Counted from the first letter of the stretch, positions 34,034 through 43,749 are shown. The stretch: 64,000 nt of DNA from Candidatus Binatia bacterium (GCA_951812575.1 OX638322.1:4096501-4160500), one strand, 5' to 3'. Numbers and translations: made by a program. Notes: generated by a model from the sequence alone, not told the origin.

Positions 34034-34450
34034 ATGGAAGAACGCGACGCCGTCACTGCGGCAAACCAGGCATTTTACCGCGCCTTTGAAACGCTGAACA
34101 TCACAGAGATGGAAAAGGTCTGGCTGCAAGCCAGTCACATCAAATGCATCCATCCGGGCTGGCCGCTCCTGGCAGGCTGGGGGCCGGTTATGGCGAGTTG
34201 GGAGCGGATTTTTGCCAATACGGAATCCATGCGGTTTGATTTGACAGATGTCCGCGTCGAAGTGGCAGGGAACCTGGGCTGGACGGTCCTGATCGAAAAC
34301 CTCGAATCGGGCGGGCCGGACGGAACCTCCCGGTCGCGGATTCTGACGACGAATCTGTTTGAAAAGCGGGATGGCCAGTGGTTCATCGTGCATCATCATG
34401 GCTCGCCGATTTTCGCGCCGCCAACTCCGGCCGAAGATCAGCTCCACTAG
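34034..34450 (+). CDS. SnoaL/NTF2-like protein
   Basis: This 138-residue protein begins nine bases after the cupin gene, with AGGGAAGG upstream. An alpha+beta cone pattern is visible: VTAANQAFYRAFETLNITEM, VWLQASHIKCIHPGWPLLAG, VMASWERIFANTESMRFDL, then NLFEKRDGQWFIVHHHGSP. Members include ketosteroid isomerase-like enzymes and domains of unknown role (DUF4440/SnoaL-like). The active residues cannot be assigned by eye. Confidence 0.8.
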   Translation: MEERDAVTAANQAFYRAFETLNITEMEKVWLQASHIKCIHPGWPLLAGWGPVMASWERIFANTESMRFDLTDVRVEVAGNLGWTVLIENLESGGPDGTSRSRILTTNLFEKRDGQWFIVHHHGSPIFAPPTPAEDQLH

Positions 34451-34533
34451 CGTGACTTACCTTGCCTGCTTTGCCAGGCCAATGGTAGAGTAATACGGCT
34501 GAACATAGCCACGAACAGGAGGATTAAGGACGG

Positions 34534-35097
34534 ATGCTGATACCAGCGACTCAGCTGCGCGTGGGGGCGCTTGTCATCTATCAAAACGATCTCCATCGCA
34601 TCATGGACCTGATACACGTGACCCCCGGCAATAAACGCGGCTTTGTGCAAACCAAACTCCGCAATCTGCGGAGCGGCTTACAAACCGAGCATAAATTCAG
34701 CTCGAACGACAAGGTAGACCGGGTCACACTCGAACAGCGGGAAATGGAATATCTGTACGAATCCGGTGAGGAATACTGCTTCATGAACTCCGCGGATTAC
34801 GAGCAGATTACCTTGTCGAAAGACCTGCTTGGCGACTCAGTGCACTATCTTGTCCCCAATATGAAGATCACCCTCGATCTGTACGAAGACAACCCGGTCG
34901 GCATCAGCCTGCCGAAGACGGTCGATCTCACCGTGACCGACACCCCACCCGCCATGAAGGGCGCTACCGTCACCAACGAGTTGAAGCCGGCCACCATGGA
35001 AACCGGCCTGGTCGTCCGCGTTCCGGGCTTTATCGACGTGGGCGAATCCGTCCGGGTAGACACCGAAACCGGAGCCTATGTCTCTCGGGCCAAATAA
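34534..35097 (+). CDS. efp: Elongation factor P
   Basis: This 187-residue protein has the three-domain EF-P layout and ends with the signature VDTETGAYVSRAK. EF-P relieves ribosome stalling at polyproline. The tip loop of domain I reads TPGNKRGF rather than the common PGKGxAF. The residue aligned with the modified Lys of E. coli is thus Asn, with a Lys next to it, so modification (if any) may differ. AGGAGG lies 11-12 bases before the ATG. The window's cadherin protein and several tails are proline-rich, which fits a need for EF-P. Confidence 0.95.
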   Translation: MLIPATQLRVGALVIYQNDLHRIMDLIHVTPGNKRGFVQTKLRNLRSGLQTEHKFSSNDKVDRVTLEQREMEYLYESGEEYCFMNSADYEQITLSKDLLGDSVHYLVPNMKITLDLYEDNPVGISLPKTVDLTVTDTPPAMKGATVTNELKPATMETGLVVRVPGFIDVGESVRVDTETGAYVSRAK

Positions 35098-35128
35098 GCC
35101 GAACCAGCGACACAAGAAAGCGCCAGAC

Positions 35129-35524
35129 ATGAGACGTTTCTTCCTGGGTCTGGGTGTCGGCCTGGTGCTGGCGCTGGGCGGCCTCGGAGCGGGCCTTGCG
35201 ATTCTGGTTTACACGCCAGTGAGCGCCGCCGGTACTACGGTCAAACCGATCCTGCTTATCGACCACGAGCGCATCGCCGTCTGGAAACTCGTGCTGGAGC
35301 CGGGCCAATCCACCAGGCAGCATACGCACAAGTTTGACGAAGTGGTGATTTGCCTTGAGGGTTCAAAGCTCAGGGCAACACAAGCCGGACCGGAGCCTGA
35401 ACGTCAGACGCATTATCCTGAGGCCGGCCAAGTCATTATGCCCCCGGTCAAAGGTGTGACCCACACGCTGACCAACGTCGGCGATACACGCTACAGTCAG
35501 ATTTCCATTGAGTTGAAAGAGTAG
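35129..35524 (+). CDS. Membrane-anchored or exported cupin-like protein
   Basis: The protein has 131 residues from the ATG at 35129; a reading from 35078 would overlap efp. The N-terminus MRRFFLGLGVGLVLALGG and the next roughly 20 hydrophobic residues form a signal anchor. A cupin core follows: WKLVLEPGQSTRQHTHKFDE with two His, VICLEGSKLRATQAG, and PPVKGVTHTLTNVGDTRYSQ with the third His. It lies 31 bases after efp. The function is unknown. Confidence 0.75.
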   Translation: MRRFFLGLGVGLVLALGGLGAGLAILVYTPVSAAGTTVKPILLIDHERIAVWKLVLEPGQSTRQHTHKFDEVVICLEGSKLRATQAGPEPERQTHYPEAGQVIMPPVKGVTHTLTNVGDTRYSQISIELKE

Positions 35525-35626
35525 CTGCTCAGAGTCCTGGCGGGCGGGAGAGTATGGCTGTTGGTCTTTCAAAGGGAGCAGCTTGGCCCTCCCGTGAGGG
35601 GAAGGGCCAGATTCGGCAACGCGCCC

Positions 35627-36598
35627 CTATCCCCCAAAGTAGTTCTTGGGATTTTCAACCGTCATGGTATGGATGGTGCCCTCACTCACCCCGGCTCTGC
35701 TCAGTTGCGGAATGATATTTTTCAGGATGTGCGAATAGTTCCAGTTCGGGCAGGCCGCAATGAACTGTTCCCACGCTGCGCTCGGGCGACCCATCATGCA
35801 GTGCACGGCATCATGCGACAGCATAATCCGGTCATACCCGACCGCCAGCAGACCGATGAGGGAGGCCAGACGCATTTTGTCGGAAGCAATGGTTTCGACG
35901 CCAAAGCGGTCAAAGCCGATCCAGGCGCCCCGCTCAAGCACGTCAAAGTAGTAACGCATATCACCCACACCACAGGCGTGGCCGATCATCACCCGGTTAA
36001 AATCGACCCCTTCGTCTTCAAAGACGTCCAGGGTCTCCCGTCCGAACGGACCCAGCTCATCGTTGTGGCACAGAATGGGCAGGCCCGTGGCCTTATGCGT
36101 GCGCGCCGCGGCCCGCAAACATGTCTCTTCGTGCTGACCAATACTCGTCGCCGTCTCGGTCATGCCCGGAATGCCGCCGGTGGCGGTTTTAATGATACCG
36201 GCCTTGATACCGGTGTTCCCGATTCCTTCAGTGATCTCACGCACGTAGACCTCGGCGATATCGTCCGCCCCAAGACTGCGAAAGTGCGGCGGGATGCCCA
36301 GGGCTTCGTTATACAGGCCGGTGGCAATGATGACGTTCAGCCCGGACCGCTCGGCACATTCGGCAGCAAATTCCGGGTCGCGACCCAATTCCATGGGGCA
36401 GGGATCAACAAACGAGGTCACTCCCAGCTCTTTAATCTCTTTAAGCTTGACCACTGCTCCATCAAGCTCTTTCCGACGATCAAAACTGGTATTGTCCCAT
36501 TCATAGCCAGGAAAGCCGGCCGTCAGATGCTCATGTACGAGCGTGAACCCCAGCTCGTCCGAAGTCTTATCGCCAAGAACGGTTTGTACCTTTGCCAT
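35627..36598 (-). CDS. Phosphotriesterase-family hydrolase
   Basis: This 323-residue amidohydrolase-fold protein has metal ligands in order: the HxH of LVHEHLTAG, the bridging Lys in AGIIKTATGG, ILCHNDELG, VMIGHACGVGDM and LSHDAVHCM. PTE-family members hydrolyse phosphotriesters or lactones; most environmental ones are lactonases. GAGGAGGG precedes the ATG at 36598. The gene has no obvious operon partner apart from the threonine aldolase gene upstream on the same strand. Confidence 0.92.
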   Translation of the reverse strand: MAKVQTVLGDKTSDELGFTLVHEHLTAGFPGYEWDNTSFDRRKELDGAVVKLKEIKELGVTSFVDPCPMELGRDPEFAAECAERSGLNVIIATGLYNEALGIPPHFRSLGADDIAEVYVREITEGIGNTGIKAGIIKTATGGIPGMTETATSIGQHEETCLRAAARTHKATGLPILCHNDELGPFGRETLDVFEDEGVDFNRVMIGHACGVGDMRYYFDVLERGAWIGFDRFGVETIASDKMRLASLIGLLAVGYDRIMLSHDAVHCMMGRPSAAWEQFIAACPNWNYSHILKNIIPQLSRAGVSEGTIHTMTVENPKNYFGG

Positions 36599-36669
36599 CA
36601 CATTCCCTCCTCTATGATGTTGGTCATTTCTCTCTATCCCAGCCGAAAAAGGATGTATAGACGCGGCGA

Positions 36670-37710
36670 TTAGGCCGCGGCCGGCTGCCAGGTCTGACGT
36701 ATGATCTGTAACGCCTCATCTATATCCGCGGGCGATATGCCGTAATGCGTCACGGCGCGGAAGCGTTCGCCGCCGATATCACCGATCTTGACTCCGGCCC
36801 GCCCCAGCACTTCAGCAAAAGAGCCGCCGTTAGCGTGGGGGGTCGGCACGGAGAAAATAACCAGATTGGTCTGGACCGTCTCAAGGTCGATGTGCACGCC
36901 CGGCAGCTCAGCCAGGCCCTCAGCCAACCGCCGGGCGGTCTGATGGTCTTCGGCCAAACGTTCGACCATTTCATTCAGGGCCACGATTCCGGCCGCGGCA
37001 ATAATGCCAGCCTGACGCATCCCGCCGCCGACCATTTTCCGATAACGCCGAGCCCGCCGGATAAACTCCTGACTCCCACACACGAGAGAGCCGACCGGAG
37101 CGGACAGTCCTTTGGACAGACAAAATTGGACCGAATCGACAGACTGGGTTAAGGCAGGCACCTCACAGCCCAAAGCTACCGCAGCATTAAAGATACGCGA
37201 GCCGTCAAGATGTACCGGCACGCCGGCCGTATCGGCCAGGATACGCACAGAATGAAAATACTCGACCGGCAGGATCGTCCCCCCGCAACGATTATGCGTG
37301 TTCTCCAAACAGATCAGACCCGGCGGGGCGTAGTGCTCATCAGCGGGATATATGGCCCGTTCCATATCCGGCAGGGCGAGTGCTCCGAAACGGCCCGTGG
37401 GCACGGTGTGAAAGGCCAGCCCACCCAGAGCCGACGCCCCCCCAGCCTCATATTTGAAAATATGACACTGGTCGCCAAGAATGATGTCCTGCCCCCGGGT
37501 GCAGTGGCTAAGCAGGGCGACCAGATTTCCCATGGTTCCACTGCTCACCAGTAGAGCGGCCTCTTTGCCCATCTTTTCCGCGGCAAGTTCTTCCAGCCGA
37601 TTGACAGTCGGGTCTTCGCCCATGACATCGTCACCCAACTCGGCCTGCGCAATGGCGTCGCGCATAGCCTGGCTCGGTAAGGTTACCGTATCGCTCCGCA
37701 GATCAATCAT
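36670..37710 (-). CDS. Low-specificity threonine aldolase
   Basis: This 346-residue PLP enzyme splits threonine or allo-threonine to glycine and acetaldehyde. It begins MIDLRSDTVTLPSQAMRDAI, with GDDVMGEDPTVNRLEELAA, SSGTMGNLVALLSHC, VHLDGSRIFNAAVALG and the PLP-lysine motif SVQFCLSKGLSAPVGS. The acetaldehyde product could feed the same pool as that from the ethanolamine ammonia-lyase encoded nearby, which is speculative. Confidence 0.93.
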   Translation of the reverse strand: MIDLRSDTVTLPSQAMRDAIAQAELGDDVMGEDPTVNRLEELAAEKMGKEAALLVSSGTMGNLVALLSHCTRGQDIILGDQCHIFKYEAGGASALGGLAFHTVPTGRFGALALPDMERAIYPADEHYAPPGLICLENTHNRCGGTILPVEYFHSVRILADTAGVPVHLDGSRIFNAAVALGCEVPALTQSVDSVQFCLSKGLSAPVGSLVCGSQEFIRRARRYRKMVGGGMRQAGIIAAAGIVALNEMVERLAEDHQTARRLAEGLAELPGVHIDLETVQTNLVIFSVPTPHANGGSFAEVLGRAGVKIGDIGGERFRAVTHYGISPADIDEALQIIRQTWQPAAA

Positions 37711-37745
37711 CGGATTTTCCTCGCGTCCTCAGCCTGATTATTCAT

Positions 37746-38165
37746 TTATCGTCTGCGTAACCACTCGGTCTCGCGGCGCTCACGCTTGGTCGGACGCCCG
37801 CTGCCCCGGTCCCGAGCGGACGGACGCTCAAAGAAATCAAATCCCACGTCTGCGGGCGGCGGGGGCGAATGGTCTTCGTACAGCAGGCGGGCCTCCGTTG
37901 CCGGCCCTCGGCGTTCGGATACCGCCAGCACTTTAAGCTTTTTTGGTCCGTGCGGATGGCTGAACTCAAGCATGTCGGCCGCCCGCACCAGCTTATGCGC
38001 TTTTGCCGTATGCCCATTGACCTCGACCTTCCCGCCCTCACAGGCTTCAGTCGCCAGGGAACGGCTCTTATAAAACCGCGCGGCCCACAGCCAGCGGTCG
38101 GCCCGTACTGCCGGCGCGCTCGTGTCGGGGGTCGAGTCCGTCGTTTTTTTCGTTCTTCGACTCAT
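37746..38165 (-). CDS. hslR: S4-domain RNA-binding heat shock protein
   Basis: This 139-residue protein has the S4 fold: RADRWLWAARFYKSRSLATE, then ACEGGKVEVNGHTAKAHKLV. HslR binds 50S subunits carrying a stalled nascent chain and helps recycle them. The C-terminus is basic and disordered (GRPTKRERRETEWLRRR). It lies between two metabolic genes on the same strand. Confidence 0.9.
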   Translation of the reverse strand: MSRRTKKTTDSTPDTSAPAVRADRWLWAARFYKSRSLATEACEGGKVEVNGHTAKAHKLVRAADMLEFSHPHGPKKLKVLAVSERRGPATEARLLYEDHSPPPPADVGFDFFERPSARDRGSGRPTKRERRETEWLRRR

Positions 38166-38195
38166 GAGGGAAGATACCTCATGCAGAGAGCCGCC

Positions 38196-39167
38196 CTACC
38201 CGCCAAACGCATCCAGGACCGCGTTGACACCTCGCTCATAATCACCGTCAATCGCGGTCGGATACAGTATCACATACGATGCCCCAGCCTGCTCAAATTC
38301 TTCAACCTTCTTCTGACACTCCTGCGGGCTACCCAAGGCGGCAACCTGCTCGGCCATTTCTTCGGACACCGCTTCGGCGGCCGCAGCCATGTCGTTCTTT
38401 TCGGCCGCCGCCATAATACCGGCCGCTTCTTTCTCAAAGCCCTGTCGGACAAAGAGACGGTTGTAATACGGCATGCGTCCGTAAAAAGACAAGGTTTGCC
38501 GCACGGAGCGCAGCGCAACCGCTTTATCTGCGCACACACAACAGTGCATGATGAGCCCAATGGAGACATCCGCAGGCGAACGCCCAGCCTCTTGGGCACC
38601 GGTCGTAATCCCCTCCACCACTTCGTGCAGTCCGTGGGGCGCGTAATTCAGCGGCAGGCTGCCATCGGCCAGTTCACCGGTCAGGTGAATACTCTTGGGC
38701 GAAATACCGGCCAGATAAATGGGAATCTTGTTATCGGCCTTCATAGGCGGCAGCCCAAGTGCAGCCGCCGCCTCATCTTTCCCATCAAAAATGTTCCGCA
38801 CCGCCTGCACATATTCCCGCAGGGCGGTCAACGGTTTGGCCATATCTATCCCGAACATGCTGTTTAAGGGGACATGACTGGTACCTAAACCGAGCAAGAG
38901 CCGTCCCGGCGCAAGCCGATCGATGGTCATGGCGTGCAGGGCCGCAATGAGCGGGTTGCGCAGATAGAGGTTGGTAATGCCCGTGCCGACCTGGATTTTC
39001 GAGGTCACGGATGCCAAGTGCTGGGCGAGCGCCAAAGAGTCGGTAAACGATTCCGTGACCAGGAAATTGCGCAGACCGCGCTCCTCTGCCTTTTTGACAT
39101 AGGTGGTGTACTGCTCCAAGGAGCCTGGGGCCATATTGCTCATTATCAACATACCGGGCGTTGCCAT
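38196..39167 (-). CDS. Luciferase-like monooxygenase family protein (1 of 4)
   Basis: This 323-residue TIM-barrel protein is of the bacterial luciferase/F420-dependent type: GTGITNLYLRNPLIAALHAM, TIDRLAPGRLLLGLGTSHVP, PIYLAGISPKSIHLTGELAD, LPLNYAPHGLHEV. Such enzymes use FMNH2 or F420H2 to oxidise diverse small molecules. Three more lie at 58-63 kb, and this one is the most divergent. The substrate is unknown. It has no adjacent flavin reductase. Confidence 0.88.
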   Translation of the reverse strand: MATPGMLIMSNMAPGSLEQYTTYVKKAEERGLRNFLVTESFTDSLALAQHLASVTSKIQVGTGITNLYLRNPLIAALHAMTIDRLAPGRLLLGLGTSHVPLNSMFGIDMAKPLTALREYVQAVRNIFDGKDEAAAALGLPPMKADNKIPIYLAGISPKSIHLTGELADGSLPLNYAPHGLHEVVEGITTGAQEAGRSPADVSIGLIMHCCVCADKAVALRSVRQTLSFYGRMPYYNRLFVRQGFEKEAAGIMAAAEKNDMAAAAEAVSEEMAEQVAALGSPQECQKKVEEFEQAGASYVILYPTAIDGDYERGVNAVLDAFGG

Positions 39168-39237
39168 ACAGAGAGTCCTCCTGAGGTGAGATCAGCTCTT
39201 CAAATCACAAGCTGTCGGGAGCCGCAATGGAATACCG

Positions 39238-40029
39238 CTATTTGTCAGAAAGGAGAGACGTGGCGTTCTGCGCCAGCCCACCGAACTCTTCTTTGACCGC
39301 AACCCCGCTGAGTTGTGCGCGCCGCATGCGTTCGGCCAGACGCAGAATACGGTCGGCGGCTTCTCCAACAGCCACGCCGTGGGCATGAATGTTGGAGATC
39401 AGATTGCGTTCGGCATCCGTATGGCCGCTACGGGGGCGATAGGCCATGTAGGCCGAGAGGCTCTCTGCGGTCAGCAGGCCGGGCCGTTCTCCAATGAGGA
39501 GCACCAGGACGGCCGGAGCAAGCAATTCGCCAATGTCGTTCAGCACTCCGACACGGCAATAGCGGACGGCAAAAGGCCGGCCAAAGCGCCAGCCTCGTTT
39601 TTCCGCGCCGGCATGGAGCAGTGGCAACAAATGGGGCACCTGTCTGATAACGGCAGCGACCGAGAGTCCGTCGCCGATAACAACCTGGAGATCGGCACCA
39701 ACAGCGCAACGGCTCGCGACCTCCGCCTGAGCTTGCTCACTGAGTCGGCGTCCCAGGTCGGGTCGCATCAGATATTCGGCTTTGCTCCGCGCCTGGCTGG
39801 AGACGGCAAACACATCCCACGCTCGTAGAAAGTCAGGCCCGAGGTCTCTCTCCCAATCAATATCGGTCTGCACCGCGTCTCTGGCCGAGGCATGATCCGA
39901 ACGCAGACTGAGCTGCGTCTGGGTCCGATAAGCCGACCCGGACCGACCGGTAAATATCCGGGCCGGGGTCCGCGTCCGAATTGCAGCCAGCGGGTCGCGA
40001 TTGTCCGATGTCGCAGGAGTCTTCATCAT
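39238..40029 (-). CDS. eutC: Ethanolamine ammonia-lyase small subunit
   Basis: This 263-residue EutC has FTGRSGSAYRTQTQLSLRSD near the N-terminus, the conserved HASARDAV stretch, DLQVVIGDGLSVAAV, and the late YMAYRPRSGHTDAERNLISN. It forms the adenosylcobalamin-dependent lyase with EutB, converting ethanolamine to acetaldehyde and ammonia. Two in-frame ATGs (40029 and 40026) are possible starts. It follows eutB by eight bases. No microcompartment shell, reactivase or aldehyde dehydrogenase genes are present nearby. Confidence 0.95.
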   Translation of the reverse strand: MMKTPATSDNRDPLAAIRTRTPARIFTGRSGSAYRTQTQLSLRSDHASARDAVQTDIDWERDLGPDFLRAWDVFAVSSQARSKAEYLMRPDLGRRLSEQAQAEVASRCAVGADLQVVIGDGLSVAAVIRQVPHLLPLLHAGAEKRGWRFGRPFAVRYCRVGVLNDIGELLAPAVLVLLIGERPGLLTAESLSAYMAYRPRSGHTDAERNLISNIHAHGVAVGEAADRILRLAERMRRAQLSGVAVKEEFGGLAQNATSLLSDK

Positions 40030-40037
40030 CCTTACGG

Positions 40038-41438
40038 CTACGCAATCAGCCTGACCCCTTCCTCAAGGCGTTGTCGAACAGAACTATCCGCTGTCACCAG
40101 GCCTCCATTCCGCACGATGTCCATCTGCTCCAACCAGGCCAAAAACTCCGGGGCTGGCTGGAGCCCGAAAAGCTGGCGGGCACCGAGGGCGTCGTGAAAG
40201 CTGGTTGACTGGTAGCTCAGCATCACATCATCGGCGCACGGCACCCCCATAAAATAATTGCAGCCGGCCGCGGTCAGCAGAAGCAAGAGATTATCCGCCG
40301 AGTTCTGGTCAGCCTGGGCGTGGTTGGTGTAACACACGTCACAGCCCATGGGCAGTCCGAGCAGCTTGCCCATAAAATGATCTTCCAAACCGGCACGAAC
40401 GATCTGGCGTTCGTCATATAAGTATTCGGGCCCGATAAAGCCCACGACCGTATTGACGAGAAAGGGCGCAAAGGCACGGGCCACGCCGTAGGTTCGGGCT
40501 TCGAGCGTGAGTTGATCCACGCCGTGATGGGCGTTGGCCGACAGCGCACTCCCCTGCCCGGTTTCAAAATACATGACCTCGTCACCCACCCAGGCTACCT
40601 CACGACTTCGATGATGTTCGAGAACACGTTCGCGGCCCTCACGCAGAATGTTCAGATTGATCCCAAAACTCGCATTGGCCGCTTCCGTCCCGGCAAGAGA
40701 CTGAAACAGCAGGTCCACGGGCGCACCCCGCTCCAGGCTGTCGAGCTGCGTGCTGATATGCGCCAGACAGCACGATTGAGTGGGGATGTCATAGACTTCA
40801 ATCAAACGCTGAAGTCCGTGCAGAATCCGGCTGACCGTTTCCACGGACTCGGTCGCCGGGTTCACACCGATGACGGCGTCCCCGCACCCAAACAGCAAGC
40901 CATCAACCGCGGACAGCAGAATCCCGCCGAGATCGTCGGCCGGATGATTGGGCTGCACCCGAATGCCCAGGACGCCGGGCTGGCCCATGGTATTCCGACA
41001 GCGCGTGATATTACGGATTTTACTGGCGGCCGTAACCAGGTCTTTATTACTCATCAGCTTGGTGACCGCCGCTGCGACCTCCGGGATAATCGCCCAGTGG
41101 AGTGCCCCCAAACGGTCACTAGCCTGGTCCTCGTCCAGTACATACTCACGCAACTCGCCGACGGTCAGATGGGCAAGCGGACGGAACGCCGCCTGGTCGT
41201 GGGTTTCAAGGATAAGCCGGCTCACTTCGTCCTGGGCGGGGTCTATGAGCGGATTCGCCACGATGTTCGACAGCGGAATATCGGCCAGGACCAGCTTAGC
41301 CGCAACCCGTTCCTGCTCGGAGCTTGCGGCAATCCCGGCCAAGCGATCACCCGACTTGTCTTCATTGGCCTTGGCAAACACTTCGCGCAGGTCGGTGAAG
41401 GAAAAACGCTGGCCACGAACAGTTGTGGAGTAGCTCAT
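40038..41438 (-). CDS. eutB: Ethanolamine ammonia-lyase large subunit
   Basis: The protein has 466 residues from the ATG at 41438 (AGGATGGG upstream; another ATG at 41447 is less well placed). EutB landmarks: VRGQRFSFTDLREVFAKANE, QPNHPADDLGGILLSAVDGL, GCGDAVIGVNPATESVETVS, CCLAHISTQLDSLERG, and GCDVCYTNHAQADQNSADNL with the metal/cobalamin-site residues. It contains the active site and the B12 docking surface. The gene pair stands alone rather than in a long eut operon, which suggests ethanolamine is used as a nitrogen or carbon source without a compartment. Confidence 0.96.
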   Translation of the reverse strand: MSYSTTVRGQRFSFTDLREVFAKANEDKSGDRLAGIAASSEQERVAAKLVLADIPLSNIVANPLIDPAQDEVSRLILETHDQAAFRPLAHLTVGELREYVLDEDQASDRLGALHWAIIPEVAAAVTKLMSNKDLVTAASKIRNITRCRNTMGQPGVLGIRVQPNHPADDLGGILLSAVDGLLFGCGDAVIGVNPATESVETVSRILHGLQRLIEVYDIPTQSCCLAHISTQLDSLERGAPVDLLFQSLAGTEAANASFGINLNILREGRERVLEHHRSREVAWVGDEVMYFETGQGSALSANAHHGVDQLTLEARTYGVARAFAPFLVNTVVGFIGPEYLYDERQIVRAGLEDHFMGKLLGLPMGCDVCYTNHAQADQNSADNLLLLLTAAGCNYFMGVPCADDVMLSYQSTSFHDALGARQLFGLQPAPEFLAWLEQMDIVRNGGLVTADSSVRQRLEEGVRLIA

Positions 41439-41469
41439 ACGACCCATCCTGTCGGCCGTGCCCGACGCA

Positions 41470-43749
41470 TCAAGGGGCAGACTCTCCCAAGCGCATCGTC
41501 CGCAATCGCAAGGAATTCGTCAACACCGAGACCGAACTCAAGGCCATGGCAGACGCGGCAACCATGGGATCGAGCAGAACTCCAAAGAACGGATAGAGCA
41601 GGCCGGCGGCAATGGGAATACCCGCGGTGTTATAGGCAAAGGCCCAGAATAAATTCTGCCGGATGATCTGGACCGTTCGCCGCGACAGTTCAATTGCCGT
41701 CGCCACACCGCTCAATTCACCTCGCAGCAGCGTAATATCCGCGGCCTCAAGAGCAATATCCGTCCCGGTGCCCACGGCAATGCCGACCGTCGCCTGGGCC
41801 AGGGCTGGAGCGTCATTGATCCCGTCGCCGACCATGGCGACGGCCGCACCGTTGTCCTGGAGGCGTGCAATCTCGGCAGCCTTCTCCTCGGGTAGGACTT
41901 CGGCCAATACTCGTGCAATACCGGCCTGACGGGCAATCGCGTGGGCGGTGTGGCGATTGTCTCCGGTCAACATGACCGCTTCGAGCCCCATGCGCTGAAG
42001 CCGACGGACGTCTTCGGCAGCTTGAGGCTTGAGCGTATCGGCGACCGCGACCAGCCCGACGACCCGCCGGTTGACCACAACATAGAGCGGCGTCTTGCCC
42101 TCACGCGAGAGGCGCTCGCCGTGTTCCAGCAGGCCGTCAGACTGCATGCCGCGCTGGGCGAGGAGTCGCCGGCTGCCAACCAAAACCAGCTTTCCCTCCA
42201 GCCGAGCTTCGACGCCGTGTCCGGCCAGGGCTACAAACGACTCGACCGGCCCGAGCGTCATACCCTGGGTCTGGGCGTGTTGGACAACGGCCTGTCCCAG
42301 CGGATGCTCGCTGTGCCATTCCGCACACGCGGCCATGCGCAGGACCTCTGCGCGGCTCAGCCTTACCCGCTCGGGCAGCGTCTCGGACGGAACAACCTCG
42401 GTCACCGCAGGTTTTCCAGTCGTCAGGGTGCCGGTTTTATCAAAGACCACGGTGGTCAGCGTATGCGCCCGCTCCAATATCTCTCCGCCTTTGATGAGTA
42501 CGCCATATTCGGCCCCACGCCCGGTGCCGACCATGATGGCGGTCGGAGTAGCCAAGCCCAGCGAACACGGACAGGCAATAATCAACACGGCCACAAAGGT
42601 CATCAGGGCAAAAGTGAGGGACGGGTCAGGTCCGAACATCAGCCAGAGACAAAACGTGACAACGGCAGTCGCAATAACTGCCGGCACAAAGTAGGCCGCA
42701 ATCGTGTCCGCCAGGCGTTGAATTGGTGCTTTTGAGCCTTGGGCCTGGCGGACGAGATCAATGATTCGAGCCAGGGCCGTCTCTTTGCCAACCTTGGTCG
42801 CCAACACGGTCAGCGCACCCGCGGTGTTGAGCGTCGCCCCGGTCACCCTGTCTCCGGGCTGCTTTTCAACCGGCAGGCTCTCACCGGTCAGCATGGATTC
42901 GTCAACCGCGGATGAGCCGGCCCGGACAATACCATCTACAGGAATGGACTCACCGGGCCGGACGAGGACACGGTCGCCGACCTGGACCTGCTCGACCGGA
43001 ACGGCTTCCTGTTCTCCCTCTCCGCGCAGTAGCGTCGCCGTTTTAGGTTGCAACTGGGCCAGCCGCCGAATGGCCTCGGTCGTTCTTCGCTTCGCTCGCG
43101 CTTCCAGCAGGCGACCCAGAAGGATCAGGGTGATAATCACCGCGGCAGTATCGAAATACATCTGGGGCTGCTGGCCGACTGTCACGAAAAAGCCAGGCGC
43201 AAACACCGCCACCGTACTGTAGAGATAGGCCGCCGAGGTCCCGACCACGATCAGGGTATTCATATCGCTGGAGCCGTGCCGCGCCCTGGCCCAGGCGCTC
43301 CGGTAAAATTGTCCGCCGACCCAGAACTGGACCGGAGTGGTGAGGACGAATAACCACACCGGTACGCCGAACGGCAGGAAGGACAGCAGCGGAGTCATAG
43401 ACCCTATCAGGATCGCCACCGTCAACAGGGCGCTAACGATCAGCTTCTTTTTCAGCAGGAGGTAGTCGTCCCGGTGTTGGCGTTCGACTTCCTCTTGGGC
43501 GGCCTCTCCGCGTTCGACCATTTCAAAGCCGGTTGAGGCAACCGCCGCGCCAAGGCCGGGCAGGCTGACCTGAGCGGGCAGATATTCCACCTGGGCTTCT
43601 TCACTCGCCAGGTTGACGCTCGCTCGCAGGACACCCGGCGTTTGGGACAGAGCCCGTTCGACCTTGGCAACGCACGCGGCACAGTGCATGCCGCGAATAC
43701 CAATACGGGTCGAGGTCGGGTTTTGTGTGGATTCAGCAACAGATGCCAT
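41470..43749 (-). CDS. copA: Copper-exporting P1B-type ATPase
   Basis: This 759-residue pump has one N-terminal heavy-metal domain (GMHCAACVAK, Cys23 and Cys26), eight helices, the CPC metal site (IIACPCSLGLATPTA, Cys393-Cys395), the phosphorylation motif DKTGTLTTGKPAV (Asp437), the HP motif EWHSEHPLGQAVV and the hinge MVGDGINDAPALAQATVGIA. CPC with these flanks indicates Cu(I), and possibly Ag(I), export. Its ATG directly follows the stop of the MerR gene, so the pair forms one operon under the promoter at 44182-44213. Confidence 0.95.
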   Translation of the reverse strand: MASVAESTQNPTSTRIGIRGMHCAACVAKVERALSQTPGVLRASVNLASEEAQVEYLPAQVSLPGLGAAVASTGFEMVERGEAAQEEVERQHRDDYLLLKKKLIVSALLTVAILIGSMTPLLSFLPFGVPVWLFVLTTPVQFWVGGQFYRSAWARARHGSSDMNTLIVVGTSAAYLYSTVAVFAPGFFVTVGQQPQMYFDTAAVIITLILLGRLLEARAKRRTTEAIRRLAQLQPKTATLLRGEGEQEAVPVEQVQVGDRVLVRPGESIPVDGIVRAGSSAVDESMLTGESLPVEKQPGDRVTGATLNTAGALTVLATKVGKETALARIIDLVRQAQGSKAPIQRLADTIAAYFVPAVIATAVVTFCLWLMFGPDPSLTFALMTFVAVLIIACPCSLGLATPTAIMVGTGRGAEYGVLIKGGEILERAHTLTTVVFDKTGTLTTGKPAVTEVVPSETLPERVRLSRAEVLRMAACAEWHSEHPLGQAVVQHAQTQGMTLGPVESFVALAGHGVEARLEGKLVLVGSRRLLAQRGMQSDGLLEHGERLSREGKTPLYVVVNRRVVGLVAVADTLKPQAAEDVRRLQRMGLEAVMLTGDNRHTAHAIARQAGIARVLAEVLPEEKAAEIARLQDNGAAVAMVGDGINDAPALAQATVGIAVGTGTDIALEAADITLLRGELSGVATAIELSRRTVQIIRQNLFWAFAYNTAGIPIAAGLLYPFFGVLLDPMVAASAMALSSVSVLTNSLRLRTMRLGESAP

